Source of the DNA: Parabacteroides sp. FAFU027
GTDB taxonomy: Bacteria > Bacteroidota > Bacteroidia > Bacteroidales > UBA7332
Assembly (NCBI RefSeq): GCF_022808675.1
Contig: NZ_JAKZKV010000001.1
Coordinates: forward strand, 1-64,000
Length of the DNA: 64,000 bases
Direction of reading: 5' to 3'
The stretch's first letter is position 1. Each line of letters starts with the position of its first letter. The translations under genes were made by a program, and so were the position numbers. The notes beneath the pieces were generated by a model, which searched no databases, was not told the DNA's origin, and saw nothing but the letters and a program-made list of their open reading frames with translations. Of this stretch, positions 45,909-53,227 are shown piece by piece.

Positions 45909-46304
45909 TTATTGGTTGAGTAATCCTTCTACCGCCTCAATAAACTTTCGGGATAATGGCAGTAATCTTAATACGACTTCTTCATCATAGTCAAAGAAAT
46001 CATTGTAATCACTTTTATGCCTTTTTTCAAACAGATCAGCGTAATGCTTAGCCAATGATTTTTCAATCATTCCGGTTTTTACAAACAATTGACCAAATTT
46101 CTGACGTGTACCTGAATGACTTGTTGTTTCGATTCCGTTTCTAACCAATAAAGCGCCTACTGCATAAAAACAGGCATAATACATTCGGTTGATTGATGTA
46201 TTCCAAAACTCGTTTTCAATCAATACATCAACTTCCGCCAATGTTTCTTTAGCTTTACTGATCCGATATTGAGCATATTCCTCCGGGCTATATTCTTCAT
46301 TCAT
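45909..46304 (-). CDS. HEPN-domain protein (UPF0332-like)
   Basis: 131 aa, all-helical. NRMYYACFYAVGALLVRNG, HSGTRQKFGQLFVKTG and KRHKSDYNDFF follow the UPF0332 HEPN pattern. HEPN proteins are often RNases paired with a nucleotidyltransferase (MNT) that neutralises them by AMPylation. Its ATG overlaps the end of the MNT gene by 4 bp, as expected for a two-gene toxin-antitoxin unit. Whether it is toxic is unknown. Confidence 0.85.
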   Translation of the reverse strand: MNEEYSPEEYAQYRISKAKETLAEVDVLIENEFWNTSINRMYYACFYAVGALLVRNGIETTSHSGTRQKFGQLFVKTGMIEKSLAKHYADLFEKRHKSDYNDFFDYDEEVVLRLLPLSRKFIEAVEGLLNQ

Positions 46305-46621
46305 AACAAGCCCCCTTCTTTCATGACATTGTGATAAAATGGGGTAACGCTGTATTTAGTAAACCATTCTTTCTCAGAATATATCATCGGACTGATTACT
46401 TCTCCGGTTTCAAACTCCAGGTCATAGAGAGGATCAGTGATTTCATGTTCCACCTCTGAGGTTATCTTATCTCGATTCAACAATATGAGAATATCCCAGT
46501 CCGAATCCTCTCGTGCCGTCCCCCTGGCTCTTGAGCCATAAAGATAAATCTTGGCCGTTGCATCCTTTTCCAGAATCAACCGTTTTATCTCCTGCAATAA
46601 TTCTTTATTGTATTCTCCCAT
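46301..46621 (-). CDS. MNT-type minimal nucleotidyltransferase
   Basis: 106 aa. The signature G29-S30-x10-D41-x-D43 (YGSRARGTAREDSDWDIL) is complete, so it should be active. Partner of the downstream HEPN gene. The MNT acts as antitoxin in characterised pairs. Promoter element TATATTTG (46651-46658, minus) lies about 30 bp upstream. Confidence 0.88.
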   Translation of the reverse strand: MGEYNKELLQEIKRLILEKDATAKIYLYGSRARGTAREDSDWDILILLNRDKITSEVEHEITDPLYDLEFETGEVISPMIYSEKEWFTKYSVTPFYHNVMKEGGLL

Positions 46622-46650
46622 AACCGTAGTGTTTTACTTGCTCTGAATTA

Positions 46651-46658
46651 CAAATATA
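46651..46658 (-). promoter_or_regulatory. -7 element of the MNT-HEPN operon
   Basis: TATATTTG on the minus strand, exact TAnnTTTG, 29 nt before the MNT ATG (46621). -33 box not evident. Confidence 0.5.
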
Positions 46659-46785
46659 ATACCTTTTCGGAGTTTCTCTTTTTGCAAGCAGTTATAAACT
46701 GCTCTTGTTTGGAGTTCAGGTTTTGAAAACTTGAACCAGAATGGATCTTCTATTCTTGCGATAAAAAGGGTATTAAGACAGTACT

Positions 46786-47205
46786 TCACGCCAAAGTTGT
46801 CAATATATGTTCAACAAGTCTTTTTTCTAATGCCTCTTCCCTATCATAAAATATATTATCGAATTCACTCAACAAAACATCAAATTCCTCTACTGAAAAT
46901 GTTTCAATAATATCATTTCTTTCATCAATATCAGCTGGTACAATTCCTTTTGGAAAATAATTATTTATCCTTTTTAGTAACGTAGATAAATCTGGAAAAC
47001 CGAGTGACTCTAAATCTTCTATAGTCTCTGCATTATATGTTGCTCCATTATTATAGTAATGACTAATTATTCCACCATTATCCACATCACCGATTAAGGC
47101 TTCAATTGTAAACCAGACCCTCTCGTCTTTTGATAATGCGTTAAAATCTGAAACTGCTTTATCAACTAATTGTTTCCATTGTTCTTGAAAATCCAAAAGC
47201 TCCAT
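46786..47205 (-). CDS. DUF4375 (DMP19-like) protein
   Basis: 139 aa, acidic and soluble. VDNGGIISHYYNNGATYN and the spacing of following helices match DMP19/DUF4375 proteins, small DNA-mimic-like or immunity-type proteins in some genomes. Short spacers to both neighbours, no own promoter seen. Function unknown. Confidence 0.65.
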   Translation of the reverse strand: MELLDFQEQWKQLVDKAVSDFNALSKDERVWFTIEALIGDVDNGGIISHYYNNGATYNAETIEDLESLGFPDLSTLLKRINNYFPKGIVPADIDERNDIIETFSVEEFDVLLSEFDNIFYDREEALEKRLVEHILTTLA

Positions 47206-47318
47206 AAATATAGATTATAAATTCAGAAGGTTATTATATTATCTAACTCACAATAAATGATATACAAACTCAAAATCCGGAGCACAACCACTGTCGCACT
47301 CCGGATTCATTTCTCTTT

Positions 47319-48056
47319 TTAATTATCTCCCGCAGCATCACTACTCGCATCTCCCTTTTTCCCTTCCAACGCATGATACTTCTTGCGAAGCTCATCCATT
47401 TTATTGAAAAGAGCAGTGAGGGTGTCGCTTGACGTAAAGTGATGAGCCTGCTCGATAGCGGTACAGAATTGCGAATAGGCGGCAATAGCAGCCGGTTTTA
47501 CATCACTGGCAGAGGTATCGTGTGCAGCATAATCAGCAGTACGAGTGTGGTAAACGTCATTCAGTTCGTTGTTTTTCGTCTCCAGATTTGCGAACTGGGC
47601 GCTGACACCGAGCGTGGTTGCGGCAGCAACAAGCTCCGGAGTTCTTTTGTATTTATCTACCATTTCGGAGATTGAGCCAGTCTCAATGTTGATCGGCTGG
47701 GAAGCTACTCCTTTGTAGGGAGTCAGGAAAAGGTGGAGCGTGGAGGCGGCAGACTTTTTCGTTGCATCCGCACTGCGGATATAGGTCCGGACGATGCCTT
47801 TGATTTCACCCAATTCGCCATCGCGGGATTTATCCAATCCTTTGATCAGGGATGAAAGTGCGCTTTTCTGCGCCTGGTTCATACTAAGGCCGAGGGCCTG
47901 TTGGTTGGTTTCGAGCAGGGAAAGGGCTGCCGCAGCTATCGGCCCTATTACTGCTGAAACCGGTTTTGCAAGTTCGATCGTCGATTTATTCAACGAATAG
48001 ATTCCTTCAATCGTCAGGTTGTTGACATGAAGCGGTGAAAATGATACAAATTCCAT
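47319..48056 (-). CDS. DUF6261 family protein
   Basis: 245 aa, helix-rich, no signal peptide or membrane helix. MEFVSFSPLHVNNLTIEGIY, then long helices (SLLETNQQALGLSMNQAQKS, DVYHTRTADYAAHDT) and the low-complexity tail GDASSDAAGDN. I recognise it as DUF6261, a Bacteroidota family without known role. The 41-bp palindrome array begins 86 bp upstream of its ATG, so array and gene may belong together. Confidence 0.7.
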   Translation of the reverse strand: MEFVSFSPLHVNNLTIEGIYSLNKSTIELAKPVSAVIGPIAAAALSLLETNQQALGLSMNQAQKSALSSLIKGLDKSRDGELGEIKGIVRTYIRSADATKKSAASTLHLFLTPYKGVASQPINIETGSISEMVDKYKRTPELVAAATTLGVSAQFANLETKNNELNDVYHTRTADYAAHDTSASDVKPAAIAAYSQFCTAIEQAHHFTSSDTLTALFNKMDELRKKYHALEGKKGDASSDAAGDN

Positions 48057-48141
48057 GATAATTCAATTTTTATGGTTCAACAATTAGTTGTTAGTAAATA
48101 TCATTTCAGAAATAGCAATCATTTGATAATCTTTCAAGCCT

Positions 48142-48400
48142 CTACAGAATGTAGAAGTTTGAACGGATAGGCAATCAAGGTGCTACATTTTGTAGAAGGT
48201 TGATTGAGTATCCAATCGGACTTCTACAAAATGTAGAGACCTGATTAGGTATTTATTCTTGAATCTACATTTTGTAGAAGGTTGAACGAAAACTCTTCCG
48301 ACCATCTACAAAATGTAGGAAGTTGAACAGGATGTCATTCCGGGTTCTACAAATTGTAGAGGCTTGAATCGGATACTTTTTTGATTTCTACATTTTGTAG
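48142..48400. repeat. Array of seven palindromes with exact 41-bp period
   Basis: The 13-bp palindrome CTACA-N3-TGTAG occurs at 48142, 48183, 48224, 48265, 48306, 48347 and 48388. Every step is exactly 41 bp. The central three bases are mostly TTT or AAA and tend to alternate. Each palindrome is extended outward by partly symmetric arms (for example TTCAAG...TTGAA around the first). The 28-bp linkers keep a degenerate consensus beginning A-A-G-G-T-T-G-A-A and containing GGATA, so it is a diverged tandem repeat, not a CRISPR. As RNA, each unit would fold into a 7-bp hairpin with a 3-nt loop. Confidence 0.95.
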
Positions 48401-48632
48401 AAACTGTTTTTAGATCTCATTACCTCAAATTATCCGTTAAAACAGTTTGTCATTTATGGCATTTTCCAAAAGTAAAAATTTATTTTTGCAAAACAAGAGG
48501 AATAACACAAACTTATTGGAATTATTTCACCTAATATAAAATCAAAGGCAATATGTTAGACCTTACTATGGCAACACATTAAATCATTTATACCAAGACA
48601 TTTATTTACCACAAATTAAAGACGCAAGTATT
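48401..48632. other. Leader region of the 402-aa orphan gene
   Basis: Contains an exact -7 element TATTTTTG (48481-48488) and then about 145 bp of A-rich leader, including a nine-codon frame MLDLTMATH (48553-48582). The palindrome array lies upstream of this promoter, so it is in the promoter region of both divergent genes. Confidence 0.5.
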
Positions 48633-49841
48633 ATGAGAAAAAAGAAAAAACCACAAACGCCTCCACGTCAAGGAGATTACAAACGTTTTTTGAATGATAT
48701 TCAGGTCTTGATGAACACATTAAAGCTCGATTATAATATATCAAAGATGTCAACTGAAACGAAGCGGTTGTTGTATCATTTTAAAATGCACATTAAATCC
48801 CATAAAGCCAGAAATGAGCATATTAGTCCGAAAGAATTGGACCTGATCAACCAAAAAGCGCAACGATATTATCGGGAACGCATCATGGATTTTGACCAAT
48901 TTAAGTTGTCCAATTATCAGATTCAACTCTTGTATTGTTTTCTCACGGTAAGAGCAAAAGAGATTGAGAAAGAGACAGGAACGAAGTATGATCCGATCGG
49001 AATGGCAGTTAAAGAGCAAGCCGAAAATATTTCAACTTCATTCTTAACCAAGTACCTGCTCGATAATTTTAAAATCGTAACCCAACTCTGTCGTCCGGAC
49101 CACAAATATTATGGAATCGATTTTTACATCGCTCCCTTTTATAAGGAAGAGCGCAAATTAGAATTCAACAATGATCTATATGGATTTCCGGCTCAAAAAA
49201 ATGTGTTTGATGTAAAAGGGCATAAACGTCCGGCCTATCGACTGGCCAAACCGGTTAGCAAAAAAATAATCGAATGGATATCTGTGGAAAGTAATCTTCT
49301 GGGTGATTTTTATAAAGGAGAACACAACGAGCTGAAGGTATTCATCCAGGCACATGCTTTAAAACGCTTATCTGAGCGACTCGATCTACTAGATCAGGAA
49401 GCGCTCAATTATGCACTCTGGGAAAATACGCATACTATCCAAAACTTTGAAATCTACAGGAACTATATTCTTATCCCATTTAAAGTCTATGAAATTAAGA
49501 TTGGGTATCTGGCAGTAAATATTGTTGATGATAAACTTCTTATCAGCACATTCTTATTTATTACCCATAGCTATACCCCTGAAGGAGACCGCCTGACGAA
49601 AATTACAGGTTTAGGCAAACAAGATATCAGCTATTGGCACATTGATCGGTTGAGCACCTTTGTCCATTTGCAGGAAGAGAAATACCCCGGTTTGAATCAA
49701 TTGTTTAATAAAGCAGGATTAGGAGAATTGAAGCAATTAAGAAGCAAAGAATTTAATGTGGATTCGATGCAAACATTCAATCTGGATGGTTTGATGGAAC
49801 ACATCAATAAATCAAAGACGTTCAAACAGAATACTTTCTAA
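48633..49841 (+). CDS. 402-aa orphan protein
   Basis: 402 aa, basic N-terminus (MRKKKKPQTPPRQGD), soluble. No family recognised. Visible features: a helical N-terminal third, PDHKYYGIDFYIAPFYK near 160, and IQAHALKRLSERLDLL (about 237-252), a H-A-L-x-R-L-x-E-R motif like that of small RelE/BrnT-type or DUF4258 folds. A beta-rich segment follows (YILIPFKVYEIKIGYLAVNI). The C-terminal helix is acidic/basic mixed. The divergent partner of DUF6261 across the 41-bp array. Could be a nuclease- or RNA-interacting protein by motif resemblance only. Confidence 0.6.
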   Translation: MRKKKKPQTPPRQGDYKRFLNDIQVLMNTLKLDYNISKMSTETKRLLYHFKMHIKSHKARNEHISPKELDLINQKAQRYYRERIMDFDQFKLSNYQIQLLYCFLTVRAKEIEKETGTKYDPIGMAVKEQAENISTSFLTKYLLDNFKIVTQLCRPDHKYYGIDFYIAPFYKEERKLEFNNDLYGFPAQKNVFDVKGHKRPAYRLAKPVSKKIIEWISVESNLLGDFYKGEHNELKVFIQAHALKRLSERLDLLDQEALNYALWENTHTIQNFEIYRNYILIPFKVYEIKIGYLAVNIVDDKLLISTFLFITHSYTPEGDRLTKITGLGKQDISYWHIDRLSTFVHLQEEKYPGLNQLFNKAGLGELKQLRSKEFNVDSMQTFNLDGLMEHINKSKTFKQNTF

Positions 49842-49846
49842 GAGAC

Positions 49847-49869
49847 TTCCCGGGGCGATGCCCCGGGAA
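49847..49869. terminator. Perfect GC-rich hairpin after the orphan gene
   Basis: TTCCCGGGGC (49847-49856) and GCCCCGGGAA (49860-49869) form a perfect 10-bp stem with a GAT loop, 5 bp after the stop. There is no T-run, so it is either a hairpin terminator of low efficiency or an RNA stabiliser. Confidence 0.6.
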
Positions 49870-49875
49870 TAAGAA

Positions 49876-50058
49876 TTACCGGAATGACAATCTCTTGTCC
49901 TGATGGATGCGTTCAATCAAATCCGTAATTGGAGAAATCGAATGAGTGTGTTTCTTAAACTCACGTTTCAGCTCAATCATTCTGATACGGATAGCGATTG
50001 CATCCTCAATAGCAGAGGCATTCTGAAGTTGTTGTTTCAGGTCTTCGAGGGTTTTCAT
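49876..50058 (-). CDS. Small hypothetical protein (60 aa)
   Basis: 60 aa, MKTLEDLKQQLQNASAIEDA..., amphipathic helices, charged. Supported by an exact -7 element TAGCTTTG (50138-50145, minus) about 80 bp upstream and by its convergent position sharing the hairpin at 49847-49869. No known family. Confidence 0.45.
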   Translation of the reverse strand: MKTLEDLKQQLQNASAIEDAIAIRIRMIELKREFKKHTHSISPITDLIERIHQDKRLSFR

Positions 50059-50488
50059 AATATGGAAATTAAAAGGGTTATATGTCTGTTTAGGTCATGT
50101 TCAGAATAAAACCGTTCTCAATGGATTATCCCTGGTACAAAGCTAACTCAAGATCGAAAAAATCATTTTCACCGGATCAGCAAATGCTTTTTCATCAGTA
50201 ACATGATTTGCCGGAGGATTACATAAAGTTATTCAGCCGTTACATCCGGCAAATACCGGGACTTTTTCGAGTACCTAAGAATCTGATTCCGAGATAAAAT
50301 TAGTGTCACAGGTGGCGAATTGTATCATTCAAAAGGCTGAAAAGGTTCTCATTTTACAAATTGGGACAACTTATCAGAAACCGGCTGTTTCACTCAAAGT
50401 CTCATTTTATAAATTGATACTTTAAGAACCCGAAAGACAAAACCATTCATCTAAATACAAACGAATTAACTAACAGATAAAAGACAAA
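50059..50488. other. Intergenic region with paired 21-bp repeats
   Basis: 430 bp with no gene. A -7 element for the 60-aa gene (50138-50145, minus), the 21-bp direct repeats (50346-50366 and 50399-50419) and a possible -7 (TACTTTAA, 50417-50424) for the downstream gene are the visible features. Confidence 0.5.
50346..50419 (+). repeat. Two 21-bp direct repeats spaced 53 bp
   Basis: TCTCATTTTACAAATTGGGAC (one base over twenty, read as 50346-50366) and its copy at 50399-50419 differ at only 3 of 21 positions. Spacing is 53 bp, five helical turns. The second copy overlaps a possible -7 element of the propeller gene. Confidence 0.6.
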
Positions 50489-51988
50489 ATGAAGAAATTA
50501 CTGATTGGCTTATTACTAATAGCTACGACGCCCATGCTTAGGGCGCAGGAAGAACAGCCCGATTTTCAATCCGAAGAAATTGTGGCAGGTAGAAACCTGA
50601 TTACCGGAGAAAGCATCAAGGGAACAAAGTATATATTCCAGAAAAATATTTCTGATTACGATATTGACAGCACCGCCAACCTGATGACAATAAAAATCAG
50701 CAAAGGCTGGATATCATCAGTTGGCTATGACAGTAAATTTATGGTTTACGATACACGGAAAAAGACAATCATCTGGACTAAAAAGTACAATTCTATGAAC
50801 GATGATATCGTTCCTAATAATGGTACAATAATTTATTGGAAGAAAAACAAAGCGCATAAACTCGATCTGGAAACCGGAGAGGAAAAATTGGAATTAAAAT
50901 ACAGGCTGTATCTATCCGATTTCAAGAACAACGTTGGATTAGGCTATCCGAGCCAGGCGCTTAGCTGGCTCCTCCCAGTTAATCCGACACCTGATCTTAA
51001 AGGCATTAACCTCAATACAGGTGAAAAAATATGGGAAAGAAATTTGCCCCGCTATTATGGATGGTATAATATCCGTTTTGATTCCGACTCAACCCTTTTT
51101 ATAGTATCGGAAGGACTCCATTATATCAATATTTTGAACGGAAAAGGTTGGGATATAACCGATCCGAGCACAGCAACTTATAATGCCCACAACATAAATT
51201 CGCCGGTGTTTATTGATTCTCTTCAATATTACTGGGCATCCCGCGACAAGCTATGGTGTTTCAACAAAAAGGGAGAAATCCAATGGTCATCTCCGCTCAA
51301 TCCTGATCTGACAAGTTCTTCTTTCATTTACAAAAAGGATTCGGCCATTTTACTTATCAATTGTGGAGTGGTACGCGGAATGTATAATTATTCCATCCCT
51401 TATGGAAAACCTTATATAGCTAAGATTTCTACCAATGGTAATCAGGAGAATTTCATATTACTGAGCAAAAAGAAAGAACCGTTGGAAGGATTCATCTTTG
51501 ATAAAGACACTCTGTTGGTCTGTTTTCCAAAGAAACTGATCAAATACAACCTGAAGGATTTTTCAGTCATCAGGGAAAAGGAATTTAAATTCAAATCAGA
51601 TGAAAAGTTTGAAATGTTCATCGGCTCCCGGGTGTACAAACAAAAAGCCGATCAATCGTTTGTCAGCCTGACTGTATCGGATAGCACCAACCTTTATCTG
51701 CTCAATAAAGGAGACAACATCGTAGCCTACGATTATGACTTCAATCAGGTTTCCTCTCAAAAACGGAGTGATTTTTTCATTCTGGTTTACCAGGACAAAA
51801 ACTATCGAATCATAAAAAACAATGACAAGAGCATCGTCATTGATAAGGAAGGGAAAAGTATCGCTGAAATAAATCTGGGTAAGATCGTTCAAATATTCAA
51901 CAACGCCCTCTATCAGGTAGATAAAAATATATTGTCAGTTGTGGATCTGAATGCTATCTTAAATGACAAAAAGACTGAGAAAAAATAG
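50489..51988 (+). CDS. Secreted PQQ-like beta-propeller protein
   Basis: 499 aa with a signal peptide (KKLLIGLLLIATTPMLRAQ). Repeated short units with W or Y ending a strand (GDKIWERNLPRYYGW-like blades, KKTIIWTKKYNS, KGEIQWSSPL) are typical of PQQ/WD-like propellers, probably seven or eight blades. Periplasmic or surface located. No catalytic motif. Function unknown. Possibly regulated through the direct repeats upstream. A hairpin (52009-52054) follows. Confidence 0.7.
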   Translation: MKKLLIGLLLIATTPMLRAQEEQPDFQSEEIVAGRNLITGESIKGTKYIFQKNISDYDIDSTANLMTIKISKGWISSVGYDSKFMVYDTRKKTIIWTKKYNSMNDDIVPNNGTIIYWKKNKAHKLDLETGEEKLELKYRLYLSDFKNNVGLGYPSQALSWLLPVNPTPDLKGINLNTGEKIWERNLPRYYGWYNIRFDSDSTLFIVSEGLHYINILNGKGWDITDPSTATYNAHNINSPVFIDSLQYYWASRDKLWCFNKKGEIQWSSPLNPDLTSSSFIYKKDSAILLINCGVVRGMYNYSIPYGKPYIAKISTNGNQENFILLSKKKEPLEGFIFDKDTLLVCFPKKLIKYNLKDFSVIREKEFKFKSDEKFEMFIGSRVYKQKADQSFVSLTVSDSTNLYLLNKGDNIVAYDYDFNQVSSQKRSDFFILVYQDKNYRIIKNNDKSIVIDKEGKSIAEINLGKIVQIFNNALYQVDKNILSVVDLNAILNDKKTEKK

Positions 51989-52008
51989 TAGCTCCCTGTT
52001 ATAGAAAA

Positions 52009-52054
52009 ATTAAAGCTCATGGACAACCCTTCCCTGGTTAACCATGAGCTTTTA
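52009..52054. terminator. Bidirectional terminator, propeller gene / dus
   Basis: TTAAAGCTCATGG (52009-52021) pairs with CCATGAGCTTTTAA (52041-52054) with a single bulge, A/T-rich flanks. Confidence 0.8.
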
Positions 52055-52084
52055 AATTTACCTATCCGACTATAGCGGGTTATA

Positions 52085-53023
52085 TCAGTCCCAGATAATC
52101 TCCCGTGCCACGACTTCCAGTTGATCAATACGCTTACATTTCTTTATTGCCTTGTATTTCTTCTCCATTCCGGGAAAGTTCTGAATAAAATAAGCCCAAT
52201 GCTCTGTCATTTTCAGAATAGTCTGCATCTCCCCTCCTGTATAAGAAGAGGCATATTCCCCCAGAAGCTCCTGATGAAACACAGCAAAACGGTCACGGTC
52301 AAACGGCTTTTGTGAAACAATCATTTCTGCCAGAAAAGGATTGATCGCCACTCCTCTCCCCAACATCCAGGTATTTATCGTCGGGAAACGTTGCTGCATC
52401 ACTGAGAAATCTTCCACATTTACGATATCGCCATTATAGACCAACGGCGCTTTCACTTGCGCGAGACATTGCTCAAAAGCATCCAGATTGACCTCTCCCT
52501 TGTACATCTGCTTTCCGATACGCGGATGAATAATCACTTCATGCAGCGGATATCTGTTCAATACCGGAATGATCTTCTCCACATCGGCCTGCTCCTCCAT
52601 ACCCAAACGCATTTTTACCGAAAAAGCAATATTGAGTTTGGAAAAGATTGCCTCCAGGATGCCATCAATCATCTCCGGGAACGGCAAAATGCCTGCGCCC
52701 ATTTTTTTTGTTGCCAACATAGGATACGGGCATCCCATATTGAGGTTTATTTCATTAAATCCCATCTCGTGAATACGTTGGCAAAGGGAAACCAGCAATT
52801 CCGGATTATTTCCCATTACTTGCGGAATGGTATTAACCGGACTGCCGATGCTTTCCTTAATCTCCCGAAAATCACGGGCTTCATACTGATCCAACCCGTG
52901 AGTCTTGACAAATGGAGTAAAGTACTTATCAAAACCGGTGGTTTGTCGGGATAATATTTTACGGAAATGGTAATTAAAGAGGCCCTGTATGGGCGCGAGA
53001 TAGATCTGTTGAGTCTGATTCAT
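52085..53023 (-). CDS. dus: tRNA-dihydrouridine synthase
   Basis: About 312 aa FMN enzyme reducing uridine in the tRNA D-loop. YLAPIQGLFNYHFRK (substrate start), NLNMGCPYPMLATKKMGAGIL with the conserved catalytic Cys in GCP, RLGMEEQ and NGDIVN are present. Start ATG at 53023 was chosen because the upstream ATGs lie in or before the -7 element TATCTTTG (53028-53035). Only five nt separate that element from the ATG, so the mRNA may be leaderless. Confidence 0.9.
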   Translation of the reverse strand: MNQTQQIYLAPIQGLFNYHFRKILSRQTTGFDKYFTPFVKTHGLDQYEARDFREIKESIGSPVNTIPQVMGNNPELLVSLCQRIHEMGFNEINLNMGCPYPMLATKKMGAGILPFPEMIDGILEAIFSKLNIAFSVKMRLGMEEQADVEKIIPVLNRYPLHEVIIHPRIGKQMYKGEVNLDAFEQCLAQVKAPLVYNGDIVNVEDFSVMQQRFPTINTWMLGRGVAINPFLAEMIVSQKPFDRDRFAVFHQELLGEYASSYTGGEMQTILKMTEHWAYFIQNFPGMEKKYKAIKKCKRIDQLEVVAREIIWD

Positions 53024-53027
53024 GGTA

Positions 53028-53035
53028 CAAAGATA
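53028..53035 (-). promoter_or_regulatory. -7 element of the dus gene
   Basis: TATCTTTG on the minus strand, ending five nt before the chosen ATG. A start at that distance implies a very short or absent 5' leader. Confidence 0.55.
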
Positions 53036-53227
53036 ACGATTCATCATTTTAAGAACGACAGTATATCGAGATCAATCATTTTAAGCCAATCTTAAGGCAA
53101 AAATCACTAAACTTTGCTCCTCAATTATTATCTAATTACCAATAACTTCTCTAACTTCACGGAAGTTTATCTGAAAAACCAGCTTTGTACCGACTAAACC
53201 AACCATAAAACACAAATACCTTTTATT

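Noticed and set aside
48142-48400. CRISPR array
   Set aside because: The repeated core is only 13 bp and palindromic, the linkers are related to each other rather than unique, and no cas gene is present.
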